In this document: piece by piece, positions 11,586-25,100 of the stretch
Layout: the number at the start of each line of letters is the position of its first letter
Position numbering within the stretch: position 1 is the first letter of the stretch
Origin: Rhyzopertha dominica
Taxonomy: Eukaryota; Arthropoda; Insecta; Coleoptera; Bostrichidae
Assembly (NCBI GenBank): GCA_025024175.1
Contig: QCXZ01000064.1
Span: 39,825,325-39,889,324 of the forward strand
Reading direction: 5' to 3'
Length of the DNA: 64,000 nucleotides
Notes under the pieces: model-generated
What the model saw: only the letters and a program-made list of their open reading frames with translations
The model's database searches: none
What the model was told of the DNA's origin: nothing
Position numbers and translations under genes: made by a program

Positions 11586-13504
11586 CGCACAAGTTGGCAT
11601 CCTCCCATGTTAAAATCGCGGTAAAGTTGGCGTCCGTGGTAAGGTGGCACCTTGACTCACATGAAATATTTTAAGGACGGCTACTATGGGGTGTTCTCCA
11701 TCCAATGAACGAAATTTAGCCGGACGTTATTTTGCACCAACCCGACTCTTTGTATATTGCCTAGTTCAGCGCAATCTTCTGTAGTTGGCGCGACCATCGC
11801 ATTCGGTATATACATGAGCGGTCGAGATTGCACTCAGAATGGCATCCAGGAAAACTGGCAATTATGCGTACTTGCTGGGTACGTTGTATTTTGGAAAGTT
11901 AGCGAGATTTGTGCTCTTTTATGGGTCGCGTTAAGCATTTTGAATAAATATGAATTGAAAATGTCTAAGAAGTACTAAAAAGAATAAGCAGGCCTTTGTC
12001 GTACCACACGTTTATAGTGTTTTCGGTGCTATGTTTTTTATGATGCAATAGCCTTTTACTACAGTTTATTTAAAAAATATTGGCGCTTAATTTCTCACGA
12101 AACGAGGCTGAAACAGTAATTGCATAAGGGTATCTGCGTAAAATAGGATAGGAGTTCACCAAAAGGCGCAAAGCATACGCGGCCAGATAGAACAACTGCA
12201 TAAGCGTGTTTAAAACAAAAGCTTCCAAAAACAAAGATTCATATTATCAGTAGATGTTTTGAGAGGGCATATGAATTCTCTTGCACCTTTCATTTTCCAC
12301 AGCGAAATTATTTAGTAAATACATTATTATATAGAAGAAAGCTTAAAAAATTATGAGATGATTAGACAAGACCTCAGTTTTTAAGCATTTGCAAAAAGGG
12401 CAATCATATCGAATACACTTATTCGTCTCGCGTAATAATTTTATTTTATAATTAAAGTATAGAAACCTTCACTTAAAATCCAAACATTTTTTAATATAAA
12501 ATTGTTTAAAAATAAACGAAAAAATTGCTATTTAGGGCAAGTTAAAGCGAATTGAACGCCATTTTTACATTACATCATGCTCACGTATTACACTAAAATA
12601 TTTGCTGGTTTGATACTATAGTATAGTAGTACTGAAATGAGAAAACTGTGCATTCGAATTATTTGGTGGTAAACAGCGTAACTACAGTACGTAAATCATT
12701 ATTGTTAAATTACTACTTTATGTAATAATAAATAACCGACAAACAATAACTTAGTAAAATGATTATAAGCAGAGCTTCTGTGGGCTTAATGGTATTCGTT
12801 AAGTCATTGTTAGTCAGTAAGTAGCGGTGAAATTTGAAGACTCGCGGAATTTTAGGTGCGTACGGGAAATATGGTAGGTTGCTTGTAAACAAGCTTCAGA
12901 CTCTTTAATTTCAAATAGTTAAACTGAAAGCAAACTACATGTAAAACCTTCAGCTTGTTTCTAATCTAAGTAGTTTAATGTCTCAACGAGTGCACCATCT
13001 AAAGCTTTTCGTTTAGCGCAAAATTAAACGCGGTTCAGTGCTTACAGTAATTTCCTAATGATTCTGTTCTACATAGAGTGAGCATTTCATAACGCTTGTT
13101 TATGAGTTATTTTTTGTTTTATGCACCAAGGGCGCAATTACTTTCAATGAGCCGCACGTAAAAATAGTTCTTTGGCGTCTGTGTTGGAACACGGAAAAAG
13201 CCAATTTCACGTTTGTCCAAATACAAGTGCTAGTAATGAATGACGATACTGGCGGTTGTTGTAGGAAAATTTAAATTTAAGGGCACATTTCTTCCGATAT
13301 TAGGACGGAAAGCATTACAGGATGTTGTAGTGCAGTTATCTCGAAACTATTTAGGTAGCTTGAAAACTGATTGAAGTCGATTGAATGTATGTGCTTTATT
13401 TCATTCGATTTATCAGATAACTCTGACGATCGCTTCGACCTCAAACATTACCAAATAGATAACAACGTTATGCTAAACTCAGATGTGCAGAATTTTGTTT
13501 ACGT

Positions 13505-14260
13505 CCCCTATTTTACAGGGGTTGTAAAGTAGCGTTGTAAAATTCTCTGGCCTGCATTTTGAGGGCCGACTTCCTAGTTTCGGCAAGATCAAAGGTGTGG
13601 TGGACGTGGGAATTTTTATTCCTTATTTGCCAAATATTTTTTCTAGTGCAGACTGCTTTATTTTCAAAAAGCTCCAAAAGGTTTATTTTTTTACCTTCCC
13701 CTTTCGAAATGTCGCTTTTCATGTAAGTATAATGATTTATTTTTTTATGCAATGGCACCTGTTGTGCTTTTATTTTAATAGCTCAACTTGATTGTCCTAT
13801 GTACAGAACATCGCATTGCATACATTTTAGTTGGTAAATACCGGCTTTTGGTTTTGGATTTTGGTTTATTGTTAACAAGACGTCCCAAATTGCACTTAAT
13901 TACCTCTATTACTTTTATTCCGACATCTATTCAACTTATTTTTAACGCCAAACGCAAACACTAACCCCTTTAAAATAATTTGCTGCGGCGAAAATATGTT
14001 ATTTATTCATTTATATTAGCATTGTACGGCATTTTTTGTAGTCTCACCGCCAGTGGGGTAAATTCGGTATTTTCTTCAAAGAGACTTTACTTAAACTAAA
14101 TATGATCTAATCCTATTTGGTTTAATAAGCAGTGTAAGTTCTATGGTTTTACAGCAGGCTATATGCATATTAACATAATAAATTGTTGAAAAAAGGGCCA
14201 TACAGCGAGCAACAAACCATTTGGATCGGCTTGGAAATCAGAAAGTGGCACAACACGTCA
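13505..14260 (-). pseudogene. PLE GIY-YIG endonuclease fragment, copy B
   Basis: Same structure as 7232-7990. The KS-GIYQ end lies near 13845-13831 and the IGQSS motif near 13805-13786. The frame 13758-13513 preserves the C-terminal region (KKINLLELF, then FDLAETRKSALKMQ). One base was lost near 13804, so YIG is out of frame with what follows. Confidence 0.7.
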
Positions 14261-14479
14261 GCAAAACCCGGGTGAACATTTAAAATTAATTGACACATAA
14301 TTAACATAAAAAAAGCTGAACATAATTTTTATGAGATAACTAACGACACGACGAGTTTGCTCATCAATAGAAAATAGAATTAAAATCAACTCGGTTAATC
14401 CCCAGTGCGAATTTAAATTCCAATAATCGTTTGTCGACCTTATACGAATGCCACATTTTACACAGGCAAAACAAAAATA

Positions 14480-14874
14480 ATTAAATAAAGATCTAAAATG
14501 TAACTCACTTTACCAATGTCTAAAAAAGAACTTGAAATCAGAATTAGCGTTGGACTAATAAGTCAACTGAAGATACGAAAGACGAAAAGTACGCGGATGC
14601 AGATACGATATCAAATTAATACAACGTTGCTATTCATATAAATGTAGAAATCGAAAAAAGCATAAAACAAAAATGTACAGATAATTCACTATTTATTAAA
14701 ACCAGATGAATACCGAACTAAACTAAATGACTTATTGAATACAAAAAGCTTTCTAAGTTTGATTCAGATCTCACAGGTTAGATCCAAACAGATGTCACTA
14801 GCATTTTAAAATCTTTGAAACACTTGATATTAAACGAAGAAAAGTACAAATTAAGAATAATGAACCCCTGTATT
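14480..14874 (+). pseudogene. PLE reverse transcriptase fragment, copy B (cut by gap)
   Basis: Matches the start of the copy A plus-strand RT, including the PDEYRTKLNDLLNTK region near 14702-14752. It ends at the N block just before the YGLPKI motif. Confidence 0.65.
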
Positions 14875-14974
14875 NNNNNNNNNNNNNNNNNNNNNNNNNN
14901 NNNNNNNNNNNNNNNNNNNNNNNNNNNNNNNNNNNNNNNNNNNNNNNNNNNNNNNNNNNNNNNNNNNNNNNNNN
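14875..14974. other. Assembly gap of exactly 100 N
   Basis: The block is exactly 100 N, a conventional placeholder for unknown size. The sequence left of the gap corresponds to unit position 8612 of copy A; the sequence right of it corresponds to 6659. The two sides therefore overlap in unit coordinates by almost 2 kb, so at least one unit end and one unit start are probably missing. Confidence 0.95.
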
Positions 14975-15540
14975 AAGCAAACTACATGTAAAACCTTTAG
15001 CTTGTTTCTAATCTAAGTACTCTAATGTCTCAACGAGTGCACCATCTAAAGCTTTTCGTTTAGCGCAAAATTAAACCCGGCCAGTGCTTACAGTAATTTC
15101 CTAATGATTCTGTTCTACATAGAGTGAGCATTTCATAACACTGGTTTAGAAGTAATTTTTCAGTTTTATGGAACAAAGGCGTATTACTTTCAATGAGACG
15201 CACGTAAAAATAGTTCTTTGGCGTCTGTGTTGGAACGCGGAAAGAGCAATTTCACGTTTGTCCAAATACAAGTGTTAGTAATGAATGAGGTACTGGCGAT
15301 TGTTGTAGGAAAATTTAAGGGCACATTTCTTCCGACGTTAGGGCGGAAAGCATTACGGGGGTTGTAGTGCAGTTATCTTGAGATTAATTAGGTAGCTTGA
15401 AAACTGATTGAAGCCGATTGAAAGTATGTGTTTTGCCTCATTTTATTTATCAGATAACTCTGACGATCGCTTCGACCTCAAACGGTCATTATCAAAAAGA
15501 TAACAACATTATACAAAACCCAGATGTGCAGAATTTCATT

Positions 15541-16290
15541 TACGTCCCTATTTTACAGGGGTTGTAAAGTAGCGTTGTAAAATTCTCTGGCCTGCATTTT
15601 GAGGGCCGACTTCCTAGTTTCGGCAAGATCAAAGGTGTGGTGGACGTGGGACTTTTTATTTCCTTATTTGCCAAATGTTTTTCCTGATGCTGACCGCTTT
15701 ATTTTCAAAAGCTCTAAAAGGTTTATTTTTTTTACCTTTCCTTTCGAAATGTCTTTTTCATGTAAGTATAATGATTATTTTTTATGCAATGGCACCTGTT
15801 GTGCTTTTATTTTAGTAGCTCAACTTGATTGTCCTATGTATACAATATCGCATTGCTTGCATTTTAGTTGGTAAATACCGCTTTTGTTTTTGGATTTTGG
15901 TTTATTGTTAACAGGACGTCCCAAATTGCACTTAATTACCTCTATTACTTTTATTCCGAATCTATTCAACCTATTTTTAACGCAAACACTAACACCTTTA
16001 AACTAATTTGCTGCGGCGAAAATATGTTATTTATCATTTATATTAGCATTGTACGGCATTCTTTATATCTCTCTTCAAAGAGACTTTACTTAAACTAAAT
16101 GTGATCTAATCCTATTTGGTTTAATAAGCAGTGTAAGTTCTATGGTTTTACAGCAGGCTATATGCATATTAAGTGTAACAATAACTTGTGATAAGCAAAA
16201 AGGGCCATACAGCGAGCAACAACCATTTGGATCGATTTGGAAATCAGAAAGTGGCACACACGTCGGCAAATCCCGGGTGAACATTTAAAA
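15541..16290 (-). pseudogene. PLE GIY-YIG endonuclease fragment, copy C
   Basis: GIYQ lies near 15880-15868 and the YIGQSS motif near 15843-15823, followed by the C-terminal tail to about 15545. The frame 16284-16090 continues upstream and corresponds to the less certain linker portion. Inactivated by stops and frameshifts. Confidence 0.7.
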
Positions 16291-16489
16291 TTAATTGACA
16301 CATAATTACATAAAAACTGCTTAACATAATTTTTATGAGATAACTAACGACATCTACAACGATGTTCCAATGCTAGTTTGCTCATCAAATACAAAATAGA
16401 ATTAAAATCAACTCAGTTAATCCCCAATGCGAATTTAAATTCAATAATCGTTTAGTCAACCTTACGAATGCACATTTTACACAGGCAAC

Positions 16490-17490
16490 ACAAAAATAAT
16501 TCAATAAAGCTATAAAATATAACTCAACTTTACCAGTGTCTAAAAAATAATTTGAAATATAGGTATATAATACAGAAATAGCGTTAGACTAAGTCAATTG
16601 AAGATACGAAAGACGAAAAGTACGCGGATGCAGATACGATATCAAATGAATACAAAGTTGCTATTCGTATAAAGGATCAAATGTAGAAATCGAAAAAAGC
16701 ATAAAAAAAAATGTACAGATAATTCACTAACTATTTATTAAAAACAGATTAATACCGAACTAAACTAAATGATTTATTGAATACAAAAAGCATTTCTAAG
16801 TTTGATTCAGATCTTACAGGCTAGATCCAAAAAGATGTCACTAGCATTTTAAAATCTTTGAAACGCTTGATATTTAACGAAGAACAGTACAAATTAAGAA
16901 TAATGAACCCCCATGTTCAAATTCTATATGGTCTCCCAAAGATTCAACTCTCAGACCGGTCGTTTTTTTACATTAATGATCCATTACGCAAATTTACCAA
17001 CAAAAGTTTTAAACAGGTTCAATTGGAATGCCAATCTAAATTCAGCTTGAAGAATTCTATAATAGGTTTTCGCGAAAAAAGGTAAAAGAATTATCAGTAC
17101 CAAATAATGCTATTCTTGTGTCTTCTGATGTGTCTAATTTTTTTCACTTCTGTACCTCTATGTGTACTATCAAAAATTTAATAGAAAACTGCCACCTATC
17201 AAACACAGAAAAGATAATATTGGGTTCGCCATTGTCTCTAATCTTGGTCGAAATATTCAAATAAAAGCAAAATAGGTTTTGCTGAAAACGACATCAAAAT
17301 TTTACGTTGCGAAAGGAAAAGTAAAGAACAAAACCTTTTAGATCTTTTAGAAATAAATAGGTCAGCATCAGAAAACACAATTGGCAAATACGCAAATAGA
17401 AATTCCCACGTCCAGTACGTCTGTGACTTTGCCGAAACTAGGAAGTCGGCCCTCAAAATACAGGGCAGAGGATTTTACAACGCTACCGCT
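16490..17490 (+). pseudogene. PLE reverse transcriptase fragment, copy C
   Basis: This is the most readable RT copy. The frame 16858-17085 contains LILYGLPKIQLSDRS-like sequence (YGLPKI at 16924-16944), INDPLRKFTNK and SLKNSI, in the order of Penelope RT motifs. It continues, after a frameshift, with ELSVPNNAILVSSDVS (about 17090-17140), then jumps by deletion to GSPLSLILVEIF at 17222 and to the endonuclease tail to 17480. The catalytic YxDD region is absent. Confidence 0.75.
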
Positions 17491-19569
17491 GTAAAATATG
17501 CAACATAAGCAAAACTAGTTGATAGTCCGAATTTAAATATCTGTTACGGCAAACGGCAGGCAAGTCGGCAAAACAGGCGCACAATTCTATTATAACTGCT
17601 TCATTGCATTATTTATAAATTATGGCTGATGTTATTATTTCGCTATTTATAGGTGTATTTACGTTTTACTTACAAAGCTTGAGGTACAACAAGTTTATAT
17701 ATGAATATCCTAGAAATAATAAAATTCGTGATGGGCGCCTAATATATATATTTATTTCTTAATTGCTTATTTTTAAAGCAATTTTGCTGCTGTTGAAAGA
17801 AAATTGTATATTTTCTGTTTAACAAACTGCTTCGGCACTCTTTATACAAATCAGGGGATAACTGCGTCAACGTTACCTTTTATATTTAGGGATTGCTTAG
17901 ACGAGGTTGAACTTAGTGGTGATCAGTGCGGCTAAAACATATGTGATTTGAGCTATTGCTGCTTGTTTAATATTTAATAACTTGGAAGTGGTTTGAGAAA
18001 ACTTGTCTGATACAGAAGAAATCCAATTATTGTGATGTAGAAGATAAGGATGATGTTTTTCAATTTCTGTTTTGTAATTAATAAGCATCGCTTTCATTCC
18101 AATAACCTAATGTAATATAATTGCAAGTAATGTGCAATCGAATCACATTTTTATCTTTTATTTTTACGGCAAGATGGCGAGAAAGGACAGNTGCTTTAAT
18201 ATAAACCAACAAAAAATTTTCAGCTCCAATANATATGATTTTTCTTAAGGTATAGAGAACCAAAAATGTAGCTNATTTCTTTAGCGACAAAGAAATTTGA
18301 TCCATATTGAAACTGAAAAGCAGTAATTAATTTAAAAAAAATAGTAGTGCATCTACTACTTGTTTCCTTGCTATAAACTTTATCANAGCACATAAAAAAC
18401 TTATACTAAATGATTCTATATCTCGTCTTTCTATCTCATGATCAGTATACATGTTTTAATGTGATAAGGTCCAAAAAAAAAGATGCACACAGGCACTAGT
18501 ATTCACATTCTGAACTGTGGATAGCATGTTGTTTTTTGATACAAGAATAGCATATAAGTCGTTTTATATGCAAAAAATAAAATGTAATGCAAAAATAATA
18601 ATTCTCATATAAGCTACCAGCACCTACCCATCAGATTTGGAACCTCTGTTTCAAGAGTATCAATTTCGTAATATGAAGGATGCCAAGAACCGTTATCCTA
18701 GGGTGAATATATTCTCTGTTTTGTTCTTTTTTTGTATAATATTGTTTTAGATAGAAAATGACGATATCCATCAAATCTGTGTACAATTTATTCCCATTTA
18801 CATATCCTGCTATTTGAATTTTTGCAAATGAAATGATAAGGAAATAAATTGTTGAGTAACATCATAGATTAATTAATTTATCTATGGTAACATTCTGTTT
18901 TAGACATAATAAGTTGGTAAACCTAGTTTCAATAGTTTAAAACATATTAGGAGCTTTATCTTAGTAGATAAAATCTTTTCAGACAAAATTTGTGTTAAAT
19001 AATGCATACATTTTAGCCGGTGGGTTTTTAACCCATCTTAATATTTTAACTTTTAATTAAATTGCATTCTTTTTAATTTTACTTCAGCGATTGCGTCCCT
19101 TTGCGATAGACAAGGCAAATCTAAACTATTTTTATCGAATATCCGTTGGTCATTTTCCTTCCAGGTGTTTTTAGGATACGCCGTCTTTAAAATGACGCTG
19201 TCCACGTGTAAACTTAGGCAACAGGTCTAAAAAATTAATACAATAGTTGTGTGCAATAAATAAGCTTCCAAATGAAAATAATTATATGCCACAACTAACT
19301 CTAAACTGCTTGGAATATAGTTAGTGCGGGTTTTGCGCATTACGAAAATTATCCGGCAACAGCGCGAAGGATGCCATCTTGTAATATACGGCTGCCAACC
19401 TAACCTTTTTTTGTATAATATGTATACAAGGATGCAACCTCACGCGCTAACTGTACCGGACGTCAACAGGACCGTAGTCAGTACAACAAAATACATGGGA
19501 TATACGGCGTGTATATCAGTGGATGCCAAAGTGCCGGGCGGTAGGGCGGATGCCATTTGGTACGCTAAC

Positions 19570-19572
<3 letters not shown>

Positions 19573-19620
<48 letters not shown>
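19573..19620. repeat. (TA)n microsatellite, right edge of array
   Basis: Twenty-four TA units. The sequence beyond is single-copy, so the array ends here. Confidence 0.95.
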
Positions 19621-19622
<2 letters not shown>

Positions 19623-19960
19623 AAAGCTGCTTAGATTATTGATGAGTTAAGTTATTATCAATTATTGGTGTTCTCTATAGTAATGGGTTTTGCTCTTTCT
19701 GAACTTAGGGTTATTGTAAGGCCAATACAAAATTTAGGCTGTTTCATTTCATTTTAATTCATTTTCCTTATTAATGTCAATAATTTAATTAAAAACTGTT
19801 ACTACGGGTATCGATAACTTGTTAGCTAATACAAAAATAAACTTGAAAATTTTTAACAAAACTTCCTTATTACTCAACATAAACCCTCCATAACAGACCA
19901 CACTTTAGACAACGGTCCTGTAGTGCCACTAAGCATCTTAAAACTATTCTTCCTGACCTG
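19621..19960. other. Non-coding, no gene recognised
   Basis: Short AT-rich stretch between the array and the mariner fragment. Confidence 0.4.
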
Positions 19961-19964
19961 CTAT

Positions 19965-20410
19965 CTAGTTTTCTACAGCTAACGAACTTCTTTGTTTGAA
20001 GAAAACTCTCGCCCTTTCACAAGCAGTTTTTCATTTTGCAAGATATGTAGTAGTGAGATGGAGGCAAGTCAGGTGAATATATGGAAAAGGGTCTAGCAGT
20101 TCAAACCCCAAATGGTGAATTGTTTATTGTAATGTGCAATTTGTGTGTAGGCGCACTGTCCTCCAAGCACAGGACGTAAACGCCTTTGACGATCCAGGTT
20201 TCATCCACGGTAACAACTCTGTTAAGAAATACAAATCCCCTTTAATTTAGACCCAGATTGAACTAAAAATTTCAACATACTCTCGGTATTGATTCACGAT
20301 CAAGCATTTTGGAATCCATTTTGCATCAATTCTTTTCATAACATTTTCATAACCAACATAACGTAAGTATTCCACCCATCCGTCCACCTTGAATAGAAGA
20401 TTTTTCTCTG
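19965..20410 (-). pseudogene. Mariner-family transposase fragment
   Basis: Minus-strand motifs in order are: KRIDAKWIPKCLIVNQYRES (about 20335-20275), like the WVP-L---Q---R linker of mariner; RVVTVDETW ending at 20194 (the first catalytic Asp block); LCLEDSAPTHKLHI (second block region, like DNARPH but lacking D-N); YSPDLPPSHYY at 20080-20050; and GREFSSNKEVR. DETW and the second Asp block are much closer than in intact mariner, so about 60 residues are deleted. Stops and frameshifts confirm a fossil. No terminal inverted repeats were found. Confidence 0.75.
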
Positions 20411-20624
20411 TTTAAAGGAGCAATCCAGTTCTTGAAGGTGATATCAGTAAGGTAGACATATTGAGGCGTATTAACCAATTCGACATAGATCTCCCTACCT
20501 CGCAAACCTTTCAGGTAAAATAACTTGGTTACACCTCGATATTCGAATTGCTTGACTTTTTTTTACTTTCGACTGACATCCTTTTTCAATGTATGTATAT
20601 GGTTCTTATATGGGTTAACCAATT

Positions 20625-20760
20625 TAGCCGGCCAATAGGTGGTCCAGTAAGTAACGTACATACTTCAGAATTTCGAGGTGGTTGGTTCGAATCCCGCCCA
20701 AGGCATGGATGTTTGTGTCTGTGTAAGTACATGTACAATGGCATACACGAATAACATTAA
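20625..20760 (+). repeat. tRNA-like SINE fragment
   Basis: An A-box-like TAGGTGGTCCAGTAAG (20637-20652) and a perfect B-box GGTTCGAATCC (20684-20694) lie at tRNA-like spacing, followed by a GT-rich tail. The body cannot fold as a normal tRNA, so a tRNA-derived SINE is more likely than a tRNA gene. Confidence 0.5.
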
Positions 20761-22597
20761 AAAGTTACCTCCAACAAGACTAGACTCATTTTGCCCAGAA
20801 GTGAAAAATGACTGATTTGAGAACCAGACTGAACAACTAAGTAGGAATATTAAAACTGGATACCACCCCTAACAGAAATAACCTTAACTATCTTGGATTA
20901 AACGTAATCAAAAGCATCACTACATTATCGACCATGGAAGATCGAAATGGGAATTGTCATACCTAAAAATTACACAATCATACCCAATCATGTACTGAAG
21001 AAATGAAAGCAGTATGTTCAAGCCAGCTCCAATAAACATAAAGTCTTGTTGAAGATTTAAACTATAACACATAAAAGCTATTTACTTTATGCCTGTAAAC
21101 TGAATCTGCACTTCAAATTTATTTTTTTCGTTGTACAGGTTTTCTATTAATGACTCATGCTTCTAGGGCGCTTATGGAAATTATCGATTAAATCAATTTA
21201 CCGCCTCTCAGGAAAGTGAGGTATACTTGTCATCTGTCGATTTTTCAATGCACACTAAACGCCTGGGAGTGTGCACTTTCACTGTAGTGTTTGTGGGATA
21301 ATTTACTTTAAAGTTGCAGAAAGCACACATTTCGGAGCTGTGGTGTGACATTAATCTGCAACCTTCAACTACTATCGCCGTGCATATTGTAGCTTGGCAG
21401 TAGTTACAAAAAAAGGCACAAAGAAATCAGAAATCAACACCGCCCGCGTTGCATGAATCATTTATGGAAACTCTGAAGTTCTGTGGTTTAAAGTAGACTA
21501 GCCAGTGTGCCAAGCAATAAGTATTTTCTTTCACTCATTGCCAGTTGCAAAGCATGACATGCCGCTCCCTATATTATTATACTTAAAATTTTTATATACG
21601 TTTTTTTATTATACGTAAAAATAACATGGTTAAACTTTAACAATGATTACAAAAGGTTGCTTTTGCGTTGTACCTGACACTGAATTTCATTGTTGCGTAA
21701 TACCTACACTGACCTTGAACAAAGTATGTACTTTATTATTTCACCATTAATTTGTCCACGTTCAACCCTGACATTCAAGTCATGCAGCTGTGTTCATTAA
21801 TGATCTGGATTATTAACTCGAGGAGTTTGCAACGTTTCAGCCGGAGATACTTATAAATTGATGAATAAAGACAGGGCCTCCTACACATTTAATTAAGCAC
21901 AGTCTTCTGAAGTTCCCAAGTACAACGTCGCCGCCTGCATCGCGTAAATGGGCAACTGACTAAAAGATGACTCTGTTTATTAAGAATGAAAGAGATGCCG
22001 CCTCGTGGATGGTCTTTGAGCACGTAGCGCTCGTGGGTCGCTCTTATGGGACTGTGTATACGTGAGAACTGTTGAAGTAAAGGAGAGATGCCGGAACTTC
22101 TAGAACGTTCCCTTACTTTGAGAGGACCGCATGTGAAGCAGGAGGTGGTGCAATTAATGTGGTTACAGATTGTTTAGTGGTAGCGATAACAGCACAACCC
22201 CAAATCCAACCGCGATTATAACTATGCCCTTAATGTGAATAAATGTTTGCATTATTCGTTTTGTAATTAAATTTAAAAACCAGAAAAAATGTAAACCACC
22301 AAAAAAGTAACCAATGGACACTAAAAATTTATTTATAATTATAACATCCTATTTTAAAAAATACCTCATTATGACGTCACACATTTTTGGGACACCCTGT
22401 ATAAACAAAAATATTTTCTTTAAATGCGTCATGTGATATAATACTAGTTCATAAAGTATTAAAATTCAAACTTAGGTAATAACTGAGCTACAGAAACCGG
22501 GAGCTGAGATGAAGGACCCTGTATATGCATTTTGCATATTATCCAAGCTCTAGTAATGACTAACGATGTACATGCTCACAATACTAGATCCCAAAAC
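20761..22597. other. Non-coding; possible regulatory blocks and MITE-like ends
   Basis: No gene recognised. Blocks at about 21175-21400 and 21745-22160 are less AT-rich and of higher complexity than their surroundings, with homeodomain-type and E-box-type words (CAGCTG, ATTAATGAT). Near 22370-22400 a TGACGTCA word is followed by GGGACACCCTGTATA, an end sequence I associate with insect MITEs; no partner end was identified. Confidence 0.35.

Positions 22598-22630
<33 letters not shown>
22598..22630. repeat. (AAT)11 microsatellite
   Basis: Eleven perfect AAT units followed by TTTATTCATA. Confidence 0.95.
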
Positions 22631-23228
22631 TTTATTCATAGTGCATTAGCATAACATTAGGTATGGATATCACAATTCAAAATCAGTACAATTAAAATAG
22701 TCAACTACATGATAAAAGGTGTTTCTTACAAGATGACGCCGCACACAACTTTTAAAACGAGTAATGTTTAAGGCATTCACATTCAAAGGTATTTAAATAT
22801 TTTTAAACCACTCATAATGATACTTTTATGTATCAATGCTCTTTTAGTCTGTGGTAAGACAAGATATTTCTGTTCAGCACATCTAGTATTATAAATGTGT
22901 TTTACTTCATTGCCACTAATTAGTTCATAATTTAGTTTAAAGCAACACACATTCGTAAATATACAAACTAGCGAGAGTATATATACTATGTTCAAATCGT
23001 AGATTTTAACGAACCGTTCGTGTACAGTATGGGACAAAGGAATGTACAAATCACTAATCCATGATCAGTCTTTGAACTCGTACTGCTACTGAAAATTCAT
23101 TTCTTTGTTTAAACGGTTATTTGTCGTCGAGGGAATATACGTCCGTTTTCAAAAATTTTAACATTTGTCAAAAAATATTATGCCTTAAAAACTGTTATAG
23201 GTAAAGCTATGCCAATGCCGTTGGGGCT

Positions 23229-23280
23229 GAGGAATCTGACGCCACACTCTTAAATTCCTAATTTGTAATAGTTTATTTTA
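23229..23280 (+). repeat. Partial copy of the 60938 foldback arm
   Basis: GGGGCTGAGGAATCTGACGC and the following ACTCTTAAATTCCTAATTTG align with the left arm of the foldback repeat at 60938-60985. The copy has no visible second arm. Confidence 0.5.
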
Positions 23281-24515
23281 CCTTCAAATGCATCACATGG
23301 GAAACCTGATAATTCGAGCCCCTTTATTATCGATGTAGATTAATAAACCGAAATAAAAAAATGGTAGACGACCCTATTAAACCAAGGGCTTGTTACAATA
23401 TGATTTTGCACTAACCTGCAAGATCTATCGTATTTATCAATTACTACAGCCACCAGGATTTTGGACCAATTGTAAATATGTATTCAACGAGCATGAAAAT
23501 TATTTACCACAAGAAGACATAGACCACCACATTCGTGTATCATAATGACCGGGGCGGAGAAGCACGTTGTTAATTCATTGTTTACTTTAATTTTTTTGTC
23601 TTACTTGTTTTCAACGTTTTTTCTGACGTAAAAGCTAAACACGAAACGGATTATAAAAGCTTATACAGGTTATTAAACATAAAATACATATTCCTCAAGC
23701 ATGACGTTTTGTAGGTATATTTTCACTTTATTTAGATGGAGGAGACATCATTGTGTTCACAAAAAAAGCAAATATGCTATTGAAACGTCACGGTTGTAAA
23801 AAATATTGGACATAGCCTTCATACTGTCTTACGTCCAAGAAATCGTAACTTAAATATAAAAATCTTTAAAGCATCTTTTTGTGAACGCTGCATCACTTTT
23901 AACGTCCATAGAGATGGAATATTAAAGCTGGTCTGTTTACTGGGGATAATGAAGTGATGAAGCAGTGGAGGAACGAAAAAAGGAATTATAAAAAAAACAG
24001 AAAACTTCCGAACTGTAATTAGCTTTCTACAAAAGCTCTTCATTAGAAGTTACCGTCAGAAACGTATTATGATTCATCTAATGCAAACATCAAATCGAAG
24101 CTCATTTTACAGGCAGACAAATAAATAATTCAATACGAACTTACGCCAACGCAATCCCAGATTGCCTACGTTTTTCCTTTTTACCTAAATTGTGGGATTG
24201 TCCTGTATTGAGAGCCAGGATAAAGCTAACTCAGCAATAAAAGCAACTCCCAGCTACCTTATCATAATTACCCTTTTGCCGGGGCTTTTTCATCCTAGCG
24301 CCATTCACAGCCACTGCTGAATAACGCATGAGGGCATTTAAAGTTTTCCTTCAGAATTCTCATTCAAGCTGCCTTCCTACCGGTGTGTATAAATCAGTTG
24401 GGGGCTGCACATATTTTTTTTTACTTCACGCAATGTATTGTCGTGCAACACGTCAATATCTTAAATGGGTGTGTGTTATATGCAGGTAAGAAATTGCAGA
24501 AAATCCGTATGAACG
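23281..24515. other. Non-coding, no gene recognised
   Basis: Unique DNA. A higher-complexity block at 24200-24380 might be a conserved non-coding element, judged by composition only. Confidence 0.35.
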
Positions 24516-24704
24516 ATGTGCAAGTTCGCGATTAACATTTTGTATTCTCGCCTACAACGAAAAATGAAATATCTAGGGTGCAAGTTAACACATCGATACA
24601 GTACTGTTTTAAAAATATTACGTCAGAAGCTAGGCGTCAACATTAACGATCTTATAGAGATGCAAATACTACACCCTGATAAAGCAGTTATCAATACTGT
24701 TTAA
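24516..24704 (+). CDS. Short unrecognised open frame (62 aa)
   Basis: The frame is basic, starts at an ATG and includes the stretch KILRQKLGVNINDLIEMQIL. It could be an upstream piece of the decayed gene at 25101-25736. There is no family match I can name, and it may not be coding. Confidence 0.2.
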   Translation: MCKFAINILYSRLQRKMKYLGCKLTHRYSTVLKILRQKLGVNINDLIEMQILHPDKAVINTV

Positions 24705-25100
24705 TGTTAAGTTGTATAGTAAAGGGCAATTGCAAATAGTGAAGAAACGACGAGATCATGGTTTCTTACCCATCTTATTTTTTGACGCTACAGGCGGCAC
24801 GAAAACCAATTAAAGAGTGTTCACGAGTACCTGTATTTATGCTCGGGAGTTACAACTGTGACAAAAACTAGAAAGTCGTACCAGTTTTTAAAATATTATT
24901 TTGCAATGGTTTTGCTAAAACCATTTTCACTATTTTAAGCGCTTTTAAAACGGCATGTGATTAATCCGGGAAGTGGCCCAGCATCAAGGATTTTGTTTTG
25001 ATTTTAGTTTTGTCAATTTACATGCTATTTATATGGCATTTAATAGAATGACCCTATTGGAGTACTTACAGATTTCTTTTAAGATAATTCAAGGTGAGTT

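Larger units (their letters stand above)
14975..19572. repeat. 6.2-kb array unit, copy C (left end in gap)
   Basis: Matches copy A from 6659 to 11470 and ends with the same CGCTAACACA at the final (TA)n. Compared with A it lacks a short block near 16062-16070 and has a shorter segment around 17490-17520. Confidence 0.85.

Noticed and set aside
20625..20760. Functional tRNA gene
   Set aside because: A- and B-boxes are present but no cloverleaf forms; a SINE explains it better.
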